Below, piece by piece: positions 31,791 through 40,023 of a DNA stretch of 64,000 nt. Where the stretch lies: contig CALFZO010000140.1 of NCBI GenBank assembly GCA_937952305.1, positions 3,128 through 67,127 of the forward strand, written 5' to 3'. The stretch is from an uncultured Anaerolineales bacterium (GTDB taxonomy: Bacteria > Chloroflexota > Anaerolineae > Anaerolineales > UBA6663). How positions within the stretch are numbered: position 1 is the first letter of the stretch; every line of letters starts with the position of its first letter. The notes below the pieces were generated by a model. It made no database searches, was not told the DNA's origin, and was given only the letters and a program-made list of their open reading frames with translations. A program made the translations under genes and the position numbers.

Positions 31791-32606
31791 ATGGACGCTA
31801 CCGCCCCGCTGCCCTCCACCCAACTCCGTTGCACGCAGTGCGGGTCCGAGCTGCACCCCGAGGAGGGCCAGCTCTTCGTCACCTGCGCCAGCTGCAACAG
31901 CACCGTCTATCTCGACAAATCGCGCGTCGTCTTCCACTGGGCGCTGACCCCGACCGTGGACGAGGCCAAGGCCCGCAGCCTGCTGGCGCAATGGATGGCC
32001 GGCAACCAGACGGTGAAAGACCTGGACAAGAAGGCCCAGCTTGTCAGCCAGACCTTCGAGTACTTTCCGCTCTGGTATTTCAAACGGCGCGGCGCCGGGG
32101 ACCGGGATCTGCTGGACCTGGAACCGGCCGCGGCGACGTCGATCACCGAGCTCAAGTCGCTGCAACTGCCGGCGGGTGATCTCAAGAAGTATGATCCCGC
32201 CCTCGACGGGCAGGCCGTGCCCCCCAGCGTGCCGCTGCAGACGGCGCTCACCTGGGTGCAGGAGCGCGGCGTGCCGGCGGTCGCCATCACCGAGACCGCG
32301 CTCGTGCACATCCCGGTCTATACGTTCAAGTACGCCTATCAGGACCAGACCTACACGGCCCTGGTGGAGGCGGCCACCGGCCGGACGCTGGCCAACCTGT
32401 TCCCGGCTAAAGCCGAGGCCCCGTACCTGCTGGCTGGCTGTGCCACCGGCGGCACCTTCCTGGGGCTGGCGCTGATCCCGATCGTCGCGGCCCTGATCGG
32501 CGACGAGAGCGGCTTCGGCCTGGGCCTGGCCCTCTGCGCCGGATTGGGTCTGCTGGCCGCGCCGCTGCTGTTCGCCCTGGCGGCCTGGGTGGCGGCAAAA
32601 GTCTGA
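31791..32606 (+). CDS. Zinc-ribbon membrane protein (first of three)
   Basis: A 271-residue protein starting with a zinc ribbon (CTQC and CASC, residues about 14-38), then a soluble domain with TFEYFPLWYFKRRG, and two or three C-terminal transmembrane helices (about 205-270). Function unknown. The ribbon plus PLWYF and VYTFKY segments recur in the next gene, so the two are diverged paralogues. The TATAAT box eight bases upstream and the lack of a Shine-Dalgarno sequence argue for a leaderless transcript. Confidence 0.8.
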   Translation: MDATAPLPSTQLRCTQCGSELHPEEGQLFVTCASCNSTVYLDKSRVVFHWALTPTVDEAKARSLLAQWMAGNQTVKDLDKKAQLVSQTFEYFPLWYFKRRGAGDRDLLDLEPAAATSITELKSLQLPAGDLKKYDPALDGQAVPPSVPLQTALTWVQERGVPAVAITETALVHIPVYTFKYAYQDQTYTALVEAATGRTLANLFPAKAEAPYLLAGCATGGTFLGLALIPIVAALIGDESGFGLGLALCAGLGLLAAPLLFALAAWVAAKV

Positions 32607-32670
32607 CGGAGGTCACAGGACCAAGGATGCGAGCCGGCCTGGGCTTGTGTCGCTTGGCGCTATCCCGCCT

Positions 32671-33723
32671 ATGAGCGAAACGCGCACCCTGACCGGTCTG
32701 AACTGCCCGCGCTGCGGCGGCACGGTCCCCATCCCGGAGGGCCAGTCCGTCGTGCAGTGCCCGTACTGCGATCTGCGCGCGCTGGTGCGCGGCGAGCGCG
32801 GCGTGCGCCGCTACCAGGTGCCCTGCCGCGTGGACCGCGCCACCGCGGCCCGCAAGCTCACCGACTTCTTGGGCAGCAACTTGGCCATCGCTTTCAACGC
32901 GCGCAGTCAGGCCAAGCTGAGCGAGCAATTCCTGGCCTACCTGCCGTTCTGGACCACCTGGGCGCGCGTCCTGGCTTGGGTCTTCGGCCAGGAGAAACGC
33001 GGCAGCGGCAAGAACTCACGCTGGGTGCCGCAAGAGCGCAAGATCACCGAAGACATGAACTGGACCGGTGCCGCCTGCGACGTGGGCGAGTTCGGCGTTA
33101 ACCGCGTGGAGCTGACCAACCAGGCCCTGGAGCCGTTCAACCCAGACAGCCTGCACGCCGCCGGCCTGGTCTTTGAGCCCGTGACCTCGATGAGCGAAGC
33201 GCAGACCGCGGCCGAGCGGGACTTCCAGGACCGCGTGCGCCAACGCTCCGGCATCGATCGCATCTCGCAGGCCCTGGTGCGCTTTGTCAACGAACGCTTC
33301 GGCGTGGTCTACTATCCGCTCTGGGTGCAGCGCTACCTCTACCGCGGCCGCGCCTATCAAGTGGTGGTGGACGGCCACTCCGGCAACGTCCTGTACGGCA
33401 AGGCGCCGGGCAACACGCTCTACCGCGCCGCCGTGTTGGTGGTCGGCATGGCCACCGGCGCCTTCGTGGGCATCGACGTCACCGCCCTGATCGCCTATGG
33501 CGCGCTGAACTCGTCCAGCAAAGACAACGGCGACGCGCTGGGCTTCGCGCTGGTGGTGCTGCTCGTCGGCCTGGGCATCATGGCCGCCGCCTACATGGCC
33601 TTCCGGTACGGCGAAGTGTATGAGTTCCAGAAGTTCAAGGCGCCGGGCAAGGGGCTGGCCGCCAACCTGGGCGGCCAGACGTTCGGCGAGATCCGCAAAG
33701 TGCTGGAGCAATTCCTGCGCTGA
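32671..33723 (+). CDS. Zinc-ribbon membrane protein (second of three)
   Basis: A 350-residue protein from the ATG at 32671, chosen because the zinc ribbon (CPRC and CPYC) then begins at about residue 12; an in-frame start at 32647 would only add eight residues. The soluble middle has AYLPFWTTWARVLAW and YYPLWVQRYLYRG, echoing the PLWYF segment of the preceding paralogue. Two transmembrane helices lie near residues 255-315, followed by a basic cytoplasmic tail. It probably sits in the membrane with the ribbon in the cytoplasm. No characterised family recognised. Confidence 0.8.
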   Translation: MSETRTLTGLNCPRCGGTVPIPEGQSVVQCPYCDLRALVRGERGVRRYQVPCRVDRATAARKLTDFLGSNLAIAFNARSQAKLSEQFLAYLPFWTTWARVLAWVFGQEKRGSGKNSRWVPQERKITEDMNWTGAACDVGEFGVNRVELTNQALEPFNPDSLHAAGLVFEPVTSMSEAQTAAERDFQDRVRQRSGIDRISQALVRFVNERFGVVYYPLWVQRYLYRGRAYQVVVDGHSGNVLYGKAPGNTLYRAAVLVVGMATGAFVGIDVTALIAYGALNSSSKDNGDALGFALVVLLVGLGIMAAAYMAFRYGEVYEFQKFKAPGKGLAANLGGQTFGEIRKVLEQFLR

Positions 33724-33736
33724 CCTGCCGCCGCCT

Positions 33737-34282
33737 ATGGCTCAAACCATCACCCTCATCCCCCTGCTTTGCCCGAACTGCCGCGCCGCGCTGGAGGCCC
33801 AGCCGGACGAGGTCGCCTGGCGCTGCGCGCAATGCGGCCAGGGCTGGCAGCTCAACGAAGGTTACGGCGATTTCGGCCTGGAGCCGCTGGCGATCAATTT
33901 CCACGCGGGACTGAACCCGCGCGTCCACGGCCGGCCGTTCTGGACCACACAGGCCAGCGTCACCGTGCAGCGTGAGACCTACAGCGGCAACCAGGCGCGC
34001 CAGGCGCAGGAGTTCTGGGCTACGCCGCGGCGCTTCTTCGTCCCGGCCTTCACCTGCCCGCTGGAGACGCTCGTCAGCCTGGGCGCGGAACTCGTGCGCC
34101 AGCCCCCCGCGCTGCAGGCCGGCCCGCCGGCGCCGTTCACGGCCGTCACCCTGCCGCGCGCGGACGTGGCCGATATGATCCAGTTCGTGGTCGTCGGGAT
34201 TGAGGCCGAGCGCAAGGATCAGTTGAAGAGCCTGGGCGTCCAGGTGCAGATGGAGCCGCCGGAGCTGTGGATCCTGCCCTGA
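33737..34282 (+). CDS. Zinc-ribbon soluble protein (third of three)
   Basis: A 181-residue protein from the ATG at 33737, 13 bases after the previous gene. It opens with another zinc ribbon (CPNC and CAQC, residues about 11-35) but has no transmembrane segment; the remainder is a single soluble domain containing GRPFWTTQASVTVQRETYSG and RRFFVPAF. The FWTT segment also occurs in the second gene of the trio, so the three look like one functional set. Function unknown. The stop lies 21 bases from the convergent permease gene. Confidence 0.8.
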   Translation: MAQTITLIPLLCPNCRAALEAQPDEVAWRCAQCGQGWQLNEGYGDFGLEPLAINFHAGLNPRVHGRPFWTTQASVTVQRETYSGNQARQAQEFWATPRRFFVPAFTCPLETLVSLGAELVRQPPALQAGPPAPFTAVTLPRADVADMIQFVVVGIEAERKDQLKSLGVQVQMEPPELWILP

Positions 34283-34303
34283 GAGCCGCCGCCAACCCCG
34301 CGC

Positions 34304-36313
34304 TTAGCGGCGCCGCCGCGCCCGCAGCCATACCGTCAGATACAGCGCCAGCCCGAAATTGAGATAGCTCAGCCCGCGCGCGTCAAAGGCCGACCCGAAG
34401 CGCAGATCGCCAGTCTGGAATTGCGCCAGCAGTCCGCCCAGCAGCGGGATCACGATCACGTCGTAGGCGCCGATCACCAACGCCCCCGCCACCGCGCCCG
34501 GCACACTGCCCGCGCCGCCCAGAATCACCATCGCCAGCACCATGGCCGAGAGACGGAAGTCCACGGCGCCCGTGTCGATGTAGCTGAAGCTGGTGGCGTA
34601 GAGCGCGCCGGCGGCGCCGGCGATGGCCGCGCTCACGACAAACGCCAGGGCGCGATAGCGGCCGGGGTCGATGCCGTGGCTGGCAGCGGCCGTCTCGTCC
34701 TCGCTGGCCGCCAGCCAGGCCCGCCCCACCCGCGACCGGATCAAGCGCCAGCTGCCGAAGGCGGCCAGCGCCGCCAGGCCGAAAGCCAGGTAGTAGCGGG
34801 CCACCGGGGACGCCAAGGCGATGGTGAACAAAGTCGGCGCCGGGATGGCGGCCAGGCTGCCGCCGGTGCTGGTCAGGCCGCCCAGATTCACCAGCGTCTG
34901 CTGCGCCATCTGGCCGAGTGCCAGAGTGACGATCGCCAGATAATTGCGGCCGAGGCGGCGGGTGAGCGGGCCGGCCAGCGCGCCATACAGGCCCGCCGCC
35001 GCGGCGCTGGCAGCCAGCACAAAGATGAAGTCCACGCGCCCGCCCGTCGGCGGGCTGCTCACCAGCGCCGCTACGTAACCGCCCAGGCCAAAGCTGACCG
35101 CATAGCCCAGGTCCAACAGGCCGGCCACGCCCAGCAGCAGATTCAGACCGAGCGCCAGCAAAGCGTAGATCGCCAGGCTCGTCATTGTCGACGCGCGGTG
35201 CCAGCCCAGGCCCGCATCCAGCCACGGATACAGGGCGCCCAGCAGCAGCAGCCCCAGCGCCAGGCGGCGGCTGGCCGGCGTCCAACGGCCCGGCCTGGAA
35301 CGGCCCAGGGCCCCATCCTCGGTCAGCGCCGCCTCCTCACCGCTGGCCAGGAGGCCGGTCGGCCTGAGCAGCAACAGCCCGATCAGCAGGCCCTGCAGCA
35401 GGACAGGCGTCCAGCGGGCCTGCCAGAAGTAGTCGCTGCCGGCCGCGCCCACGCCCAGCACCAGCCCGGCCAGCAGCGCACTCAGCGGATTGCCGACGCC
35501 GCCCAGGAGCGCGGCGGCGAAGGCCGTCAGGCCGCTTTGGGCGCCGGCGTTGGCAAACGGGTGCGTGTAATAGGTGGCAAAGACGAAGGCCGCCACGCCC
35601 GCCAGCGCGCCGCCCAGCCAGAACGCATCGCGGATGGCAGTCTCCGGATTGATCCCCACCAGGCGCGCCAGTTCCGCGTTCTGCGCCACGGCCCGGATGG
35701 CCCGCCCGGTACGCGTGCGCTGCAAGAACACCCACACGCCCAGCGCGCAGGCCAGGGCCAGCCCCAACACCAGCCCCTCTTTGACCGTCAGCGTGAAGCG
35801 GCCCGGCCCCGCCCACAGCACCGTCGCCGGCAGCACCTCGGGGATGCTGTCCCGCGGCAGTTCCGGAATGCCGGGCACACTGCGATGTTCGCCCGGGATC
35901 CAGTTGGGCAGGTAGAAACGCCAGATCAGGGCGGATTGATAGAGCACGAAAGACAGGCCCAGCGTCGCCAGCAGCGGCGCCAGGCCGCCGACCGAGCCGC
36001 CCGCCCCCCGGAAGGGCCGGAAGGCCAGACGCTCGATCAGGCCGGACAGCGCCGCGCCGAACAGCGCGGCGGCGGCCAGACACAGAAGCAGACCGCCCGC
36101 CTGCTCGACCGGCGGCCGCGCCAGGCTCAGGCCCAGCGCCGCGACCAGGGTGGTCACCACGATCGTGGTCAGGCCGAAGAGGTCGCCGTGCGCCAGGTTG
36201 AGCGTCCGCACGACGCCGTACACCAGCGTGACGGCGATGGCGTTCAGGGCGATCACGGCGCCGTTGGTCAGGCCGATCAGCAGCAGTTGGAGCAGGGTGT
36301 CCGGAGGGGGCAT
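34304..36313 (-). CDS. Fused LivH-LivM branched-chain amino-acid ABC permease
   Basis: A 669-residue membrane protein that joins the two permease subunits normally encoded by livH and livM. The N-terminal half (residues about 1-320) starts LLLIGLTNGAVIALNAIA and contains RTLNLAHGDLFGLT and RAVAQNAELARLVGIN, typical of LivH. The C-terminal half (about 350-660) has LNLLLGVAGLLDLGYAVSFG and the ABC-contact segment SEDETAAASHGID, typical of LivM. No livG, livF or livJ gene is adjacent, so the ATPases and binding protein must lie elsewhere. It starts nine bases after the CGNR-type regulator, which probably controls it. The substrate could be branched-chain amino acids, urea or amides. Confidence 0.93.
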   Translation of the reverse strand: MPPPDTLLQLLLIGLTNGAVIALNAIAVTLVYGVVRTLNLAHGDLFGLTTIVVTTLVAALGLSLARPPVEQAGGLLLCLAAAALFGAALSGLIERLAFRPFRGAGGSVGGLAPLLATLGLSFVLYQSALIWRFYLPNWIPGEHRSVPGIPELPRDSIPEVLPATVLWAGPGRFTLTVKEGLVLGLALACALGVWVFLQRTRTGRAIRAVAQNAELARLVGINPETAIRDAFWLGGALAGVAAFVFATYYTHPFANAGAQSGLTAFAAALLGGVGNPLSALLAGLVLGVGAAGSDYFWQARWTPVLLQGLLIGLLLLRPTGLLASGEEAALTEDGALGRSRPGRWTPASRRLALGLLLLGALYPWLDAGLGWHRASTMTSLAIYALLALGLNLLLGVAGLLDLGYAVSFGLGGYVAALVSSPPTGGRVDFIFVLAASAAAAGLYGALAGPLTRRLGRNYLAIVTLALGQMAQQTLVNLGGLTSTGGSLAAIPAPTLFTIALASPVARYYLAFGLAALAAFGSWRLIRSRVGRAWLAASEDETAAASHGIDPGRYRALAFVVSAAIAGAAGALYATSFSYIDTGAVDFRLSAMVLAMVILGGAGSVPGAVAGALVIGAYDVIVIPLLGGLLAQFQTGDLRFGSAFDARGLSYLNFGLALYLTVWLRARRRR

Positions 36314-36322
36314 CGCGCGTTC

Positions 36323-36961
36323 TCAGCGGCGCGCCGCGCGCCGGGCCTTCTGACGCCGGTAGTAACGCCGGGCCTTGTTGATGCTGCCGCAATCGTCCGT
36401 GGCACACCAGCGGCGGCGCCCATTCTTGGTCGTGTCCAGGAACAGCCAGCCGCAGCCGCGCTCGTCCGCGCACTGGCCCACCCGCGCGAGCTGCGGCGAG
36501 GTCAACAGCTCGGCGGCGGCGCGGGCCACGGGCCACAGCGGCCGCTCCAACTCCGGGTCGGCCGCGGTCCACTCCCAGACGTAGCCGGCCGCAGCCGGCA
36601 CCAGGCGCAGCCGCGCGTAGGCCGCGGCGAGGTGCCGGTTGAGAGTCGCCAGGTCCGCGGCGGCGGGTGGTTCGCCCCGCGCACGCGCGACGAACAGCCG
36701 GTAGACGGCCTCGCGCAGAGCCAGCGCGGTTTGGCGCACCGCCTCAGCCCGCGCCGGCGCCTGCGCAGCGGCCTGCCGCAGACGCCGCGCCAGGCCCGCC
36801 GCCACCAGACCGGCCTGGGCCGCCCAGTCCACAAGGGCGTCATAGGAGGTGAGCAGTTCCACCGGCGCCGGCGTGGCGTGCCAGTGCACGGTGTTGGCGA
36901 AATCAAGCGCGGGGTGGCCGCCGCGGAACTTGAATACTTTGGGATAGGTTTTGACCGGCAT
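36323..36961 (-). CDS. CGNR zinc-finger transcription regulator
   Basis: A 212-residue protein beginning MPVKTYPKVF; the ATG at 36961 matches where homologues begin, while the in-frame frame reaching 37012 would run through the operator. The N-terminal ABATE-type domain has the signature FRGGHPALDFANT. The C-terminal zinc finger has two Cys in CADERGC, then FLDTTKNGRRRWCATDDCGS. The usual Cys-Gly-Asn-Arg that names the family reads Cys-Gly-Ser-Ile here. A perfect inverted repeat lies just upstream, so autoregulation and control of the following permease are likely. It is possibly sensitive to a small ligand bound by the N-terminal domain. Confidence 0.9.
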   Translation of the reverse strand: MPVKTYPKVFKFRGGHPALDFANTVHWHATPAPVELLTSYDALVDWAAQAGLVAAGLARRLRQAAAQAPARAEAVRQTALALREAVYRLFVARARGEPPAAADLATLNRHLAAAYARLRLVPAAAGYVWEWTAADPELERPLWPVARAAAELLTSPQLARVGQCADERGCGWLFLDTTKNGRRRWCATDDCGSINKARRYYRRQKARRAARR

Positions 36962-36981
36962 GGGGTGCCCCGGCCGCCATT

Positions 36982-37009
36982 TTACTATCAAAACGCTTTT
37001 TGATAGTAA
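36982..37009. promoter_or_regulatory. Perfect 12-bp inverted repeat, operator of the CGNR/permease operon
   Basis: TTACTATCAAAA (36982-36993) and TTTTGATAGTAA (36998-37009) form an exact palindrome with a four-base spacer, 21 bases upstream of the regulator's ATG. It is strikingly AT-rich for this genome. On the minus strand it overlaps where the promoter should lie, as expected for an autoregulatory operator. Confidence 0.7.
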
Positions 37010-37024
37010 CAAACTCCGGGGACA

Positions 37025-37053
37025 GAAAACCGGGGACGGCTGGCGTCCCCGGT
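37025..37053 (-). terminator. Rho-independent terminator after the PRC-barrel gene
   Basis: A perfect 10-base-pair stem (ACCGGGGACG with CGTCCCCGGT, 37029-37038 and 37044-37053) and a five-base loop. On the minus strand it is followed by TTTTCTG, directly downstream of the PRC-barrel stop. Confidence 0.7.
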
Positions 37054-37067
37054 GGTCAACGCGGCGG

Positions 37068-37580
37068 TCAGGCGGTGGGCGCGTCCAGGGACTCGGCCTT
37101 GGCCAGCGCCGTGATCATGGGCGCGTCTTTGCTGCCGAAGTTACTGATGGCGGCCCGGGCGATGGTCTTGCGCTCGGCCAGCGGCCCCTGCACGAAAAGG
37201 CGGCCCAGCCCAAAGCCGATCACGTTGCCGTCGGCGTCCAGGATGACGTCGTCCACGGTCGCGATCTTGGTGCCGCCGTCGGTCTGGATCTCGCGGCCGC
37301 GCAGCGCCCCGACCGGGATGAACAGGTCGCTGCCGGGGATGGCGTTCAGCTCGACGACGGCGTCCGGGCCGGTCACCAGCCAGGCGTCGATCCCGAGCAC
37401 CTGGACCTTGAGCCGGTCGACGGCGAAGGTCTTGCGGTTGAGCAGGCCCTCCTGACGCACGAAGACGCCCGTCACCCGGTTGAGGCCGGCGTCCAGGTAC
37501 AGGTCCTTGACCTCGCCCAGCTTCTTGCCATTGGTGAGGCTGATCAGCGGTTTGCCGTGCTGGTCCTTAGACGGGGGCAT
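37068..37580 (-). CDS. PRC-barrel domain protein
   Basis: A 170-residue soluble protein with two PRC-barrel-like halves. The first has SLTNGKKLGEVKDLYLDA; the second has DGGTKIATVDDVILDADGNV. PRC barrels occur in RimM, in photosynthetic reaction centre H subunits and in many small proteins, where they mediate protein or RNA contacts; no specific role can be given here. A strong GGAGGAG sits seven bases before the ATG, so it is probably well expressed. It is 33 bases downstream of mgtC on the same strand and ends in a clear terminator. Confidence 0.85.
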   Translation of the reverse strand: MPPSKDQHGKPLISLTNGKKLGEVKDLYLDAGLNRVTGVFVRQEGLLNRKTFAVDRLKVQVLGIDAWLVTGPDAVVELNAIPGSDLFIPVGALRGREIQTDGGTKIATVDDVILDADGNVIGFGLGRLFVQGPLAERKTIARAAISNFGSKDAPMITALAKAESLDAPTA

Positions 37581-37613
37581 CCGTTTCTCCTCCAGCCGCC
37601 GGCCGGGCGGGCG

Positions 37614-38267
37614 TTAACTCGCCACATGCTCGAGCAGGCGGAATTCCCTGATATCAACATCGGCGAAGAGCGCCTGCGCCATCTGGCTGTGCCGGCGCGG
37701 CGCGCCGCGCACCTCCCACTGGGCGAAGAGCGTGTCCTCCAGTTTGGCCCGCTCGCGCAGCGTGGCCCGCAGGCCCTGGCGGCGGAACAAGGCGTCCAGC
37801 TCGTCCAACTTCTCCAGACGCGGCCCGCACACCACCGTGTAAACGCGCGTCTCCGAGGCCTGCTCCACGGCGCGCTCGATCCACGGGAAGAACCACAACA
37901 CCACCAGCATGACGGCCAGGGCCGCGAACGACAGCGCGTAGTAGCCGCCGCCGACGCCCATGCCGAGCGCGGCCGTGGCCCAGATTGTGGCCGCCGTAGT
38001 CAAGCCGATGACGCGCCCCTGGTTGCGCAGGATGACGCCGGCCCCCAGGAAGCCGACGCCGCTGACCACCTGGGCGGCGATGCGGGTGGGGTCTTTGTCC
38101 GCCGCCAGGTGCGGCGACAGGATCGTAAACAGGGCGGCGCCGACACAGATGAAGATCAGCGTCCGGAAACCGGCCGCCTTGTCGCGGAACTCGCGTTCCA
38201 GGCCCACCAACCCGCCGGCCACCACGGCCAACAGGACTTTCACCAGATCTTCGGTCATCAGATACAT
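37614..38267 (-). CDS. mgtC: MgtC/SapB family membrane protein
   Basis: A 217-residue protein with four or five transmembrane helices in the N-terminal part and a soluble ACT-like C-terminal domain. Diagnostic segments are GGLVGLEREFRDKAAGFRT, VGFLGAGVILR and GLTTAATIWATAALGMG. The start is the ATG at 38267 (MYLMTEDLVK); a second ATG three codons later is possible. MgtC proteins are linked to Mg2+ limitation and modulate the F-type ATPase or other transporters rather than carrying Mg2+ themselves. It is followed on the same strand by the PRC-barrel gene. Confidence 0.92.
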   Translation of the reverse strand: MYLMTEDLVKVLLAVVAGGLVGLEREFRDKAAGFRTLIFICVGAALFTILSPHLAADKDPTRIAAQVVSGVGFLGAGVILRNQGRVIGLTTAATIWATAALGMGVGGGYYALSFAALAVMLVVLWFFPWIERAVEQASETRVYTVVCGPRLEKLDELDALFRRQGLRATLRERAKLEDTLFAQWEVRGAPRRHSQMAQALFADVDIREFRLLEHVAS

Positions 38268-38401
38268 TGTGACGTTTCTCGACGCCCGTGGGCAGACCCC
38301 CGGGCCCAGCGTAGACCGCGGACGGCGGCGGCCACGGGCACTGCGCGCTTCAAAGAACACACCTGGGCAGCCGGAGTCTAGCACGAAACCGGCCAGGGAC
38401 G

Positions 38402-38443
38402 AAAAGAAAGGGCGCGGCCCGGCTGCCGCCGTGACCGCGCCCT
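38402..38443 (-). terminator. Rho-independent terminator after the 503-residue protein
   Basis: AGGGCGCGG (38409-38417) pairs with CCGCGCCCT (38435-38443) across a 17-base loop. On the minus strand the stem is followed by TTCTTTTC. It lies 23 bases past the stop of the upstream gene. Confidence 0.65.
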
Positions 38444-38465
38444 GCAAGAGACCGGGTGCGCGCCG

Positions 38466-39977
38466 TCAGTTGGTGGACAGGCTCGCCTCGGCCGGGCCGG
38501 CCTGGAGCTCCAGCCGGCCATCCGGCAGCGGCTCGTAGCTGTGCGGCCCCTGCGGAACGCGCTTGTCCACGCGCAGATAGCCGGCGTCCATGTATTCCCA
38601 CATCACCTGGAAGGGCGCCTTGCCGGCCACCCATTTCTCCACCATCACCACACCGTGGCCGGGCAGAACCGTGAAGGCCATCTGGCGCGGATCATCCGGA
38701 TTGCGCAGCGTCTCCGAACGCGCAAAGGCGGCCTTGATGGCGCGCGCCTGCGCATCGGTGGCGCACGAGACCAGGTAGCGGTAGAAGGGCGGATCAAGCG
38801 GCACGAACTCGACCTGGCGTGGGTCATACAGGTCGATGCCGCGGTGGCCGTGCAACTTGGAACGCGCCACCGGCACGCGCCGGCCGGCGGCCGCGCCCCA
38901 TTCGGCGCCCAGGGCGAGGCGCGGCAAGCCCTCGTCCATCTCGATCATCTCTACGGCTTCAGACGAGGGCGAGTCGTTGCGCTTGTCGTCCACGTGCTGG
39001 ACGACGGCCCCCAGGCCATCCGGGCGCACGCCCACGATCAGGGCCAGCTCATCGTCGGTGATGTTCTCCTTCTCCACCGGCCGGGCGCTGCCCGTGATCG
39101 TGGCGACCAGACCGTTGGCGATCGGGTCCCAGGTGGCGAAGCAGCCCTCGCTGTACTGGCTGGCGATCGAGTCGCCCACGGACGGCACGCTGACCAGGTC
39201 CGCGATCTTGACCATCTCGGTGAAGAAGCCGCGCAGGCCAAGCTCGCGGCCGGCCACGCGCATGGCGGCCGGCGTGCTGAGCGCGTCCCACTCGGCGCGG
39301 GTCAGGCGCGTCTCCACCACCTGATGCTTGGTGACCTCGCTGGTGCTGACGCTGGTGACGACGCGGCGCACCATGTCCGCGTAGAAGGCCTCGGCGTTGG
39401 CGGCCTCCACGCGCGGATGCGCGCCGACCAGATCGAAGTAGTAGGCGGCTGCGGGCTGTTCGTCGCCCACCACCAGGATCAGGCGGATGCATTTGGATTG
39501 CGCCTGCAGCAGCCGGATCAGGGCCATGATCGGCCCCCCGCGCCGGCCTTGCTCCACCAGCGTCCGATACGCCGAGGGCGCCAGTCCCGGGAAGCTGAAG
39601 TCGGCCGGATCAATCGGATCCTTCGCCAGCGCCGCCGCAAACCCTGCCAGCAGCGCCTCCAGCTGCGCGGGGCGGACGTGCACCAGGGTGTGCGTGGTGG
39701 GCGTGCGCTTCAGCCCGAAGCGTTTGCGCGCCGTCAGCATGACCGAGTCGCGCCAGTTGAGCGGCTCGGCGAAGGGCGCCGTGGTCACCAGCACGTCGGT
39801 GGCCTCATCCGGCGCCGCCTGCACTTGGTGGCCGTGCGCGCGGAAGTGCTCGCGCAGCTGGTGCATGACTTCATCCAGCACCGGCGTGGTGGGGCCAGGC
39901 ACCAACGCCACCCGGATATTGCGCCACCAGGTGTGATCGTGTTCGGTCGAGAAGGATTCGCGGACAACGGTCGACAT
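38466..39977 (-). CDS. Uncharacterised 503-residue soluble protein
   Basis: I do not recognise this gene. It has no signal peptide or membrane helix and so should be cytoplasmic. The first 150 residues look like an alpha/beta domain (IRVALVPGPTTPVLDE, DVLVTTAPFAEPLNW), possibly nucleotide- or sugar-binding. The middle has LILVVGDEQPAAAYYFDLVG. The C-terminal third contains HGHRGIDLYDPRQVEFVP and LPGHGVVMVEKW. The protein looks full-length, with GGGAG 13 bases before the ATG and a clear terminator after the stop. It is transcribed alone and may be lineage-specific. The two His-rich turns (LHGHRG, LPGHG) could be metal or substrate contacts, which is speculation. Confidence 0.8.
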   Translation of the reverse strand: MSTVVRESFSTEHDHTWWRNIRVALVPGPTTPVLDEVMHQLREHFRAHGHQVQAAPDEATDVLVTTAPFAEPLNWRDSVMLTARKRFGLKRTPTTHTLVHVRPAQLEALLAGFAAALAKDPIDPADFSFPGLAPSAYRTLVEQGRRGGPIMALIRLLQAQSKCIRLILVVGDEQPAAAYYFDLVGAHPRVEAANAEAFYADMVRRVVTSVSTSEVTKHQVVETRLTRAEWDALSTPAAMRVAGRELGLRGFFTEMVKIADLVSVPSVGDSIASQYSEGCFATWDPIANGLVATITGSARPVEKENITDDELALIVGVRPDGLGAVVQHVDDKRNDSPSSEAVEMIEMDEGLPRLALGAEWGAAAGRRVPVARSKLHGHRGIDLYDPRQVEFVPLDPPFYRYLVSCATDAQARAIKAAFARSETLRNPDDPRQMAFTVLPGHGVVMVEKWVAGKAPFQVMWEYMDAGYLRVDKRVPQGPHSYEPLPDGRLELQAGPAEASLSTN

Positions 39978-40023
39978 AGCGTTGACTACTCCCGATTACG
40001 GACAACCCAACGAGGCCAGCGGT

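Noticed and set aside
34421..37003. Plus-strand frame of 860 codons opposite the LivHM permease
   Set aside because: Gln/Arg/Ala-rich shadow, and it would read through the CGNR operator.
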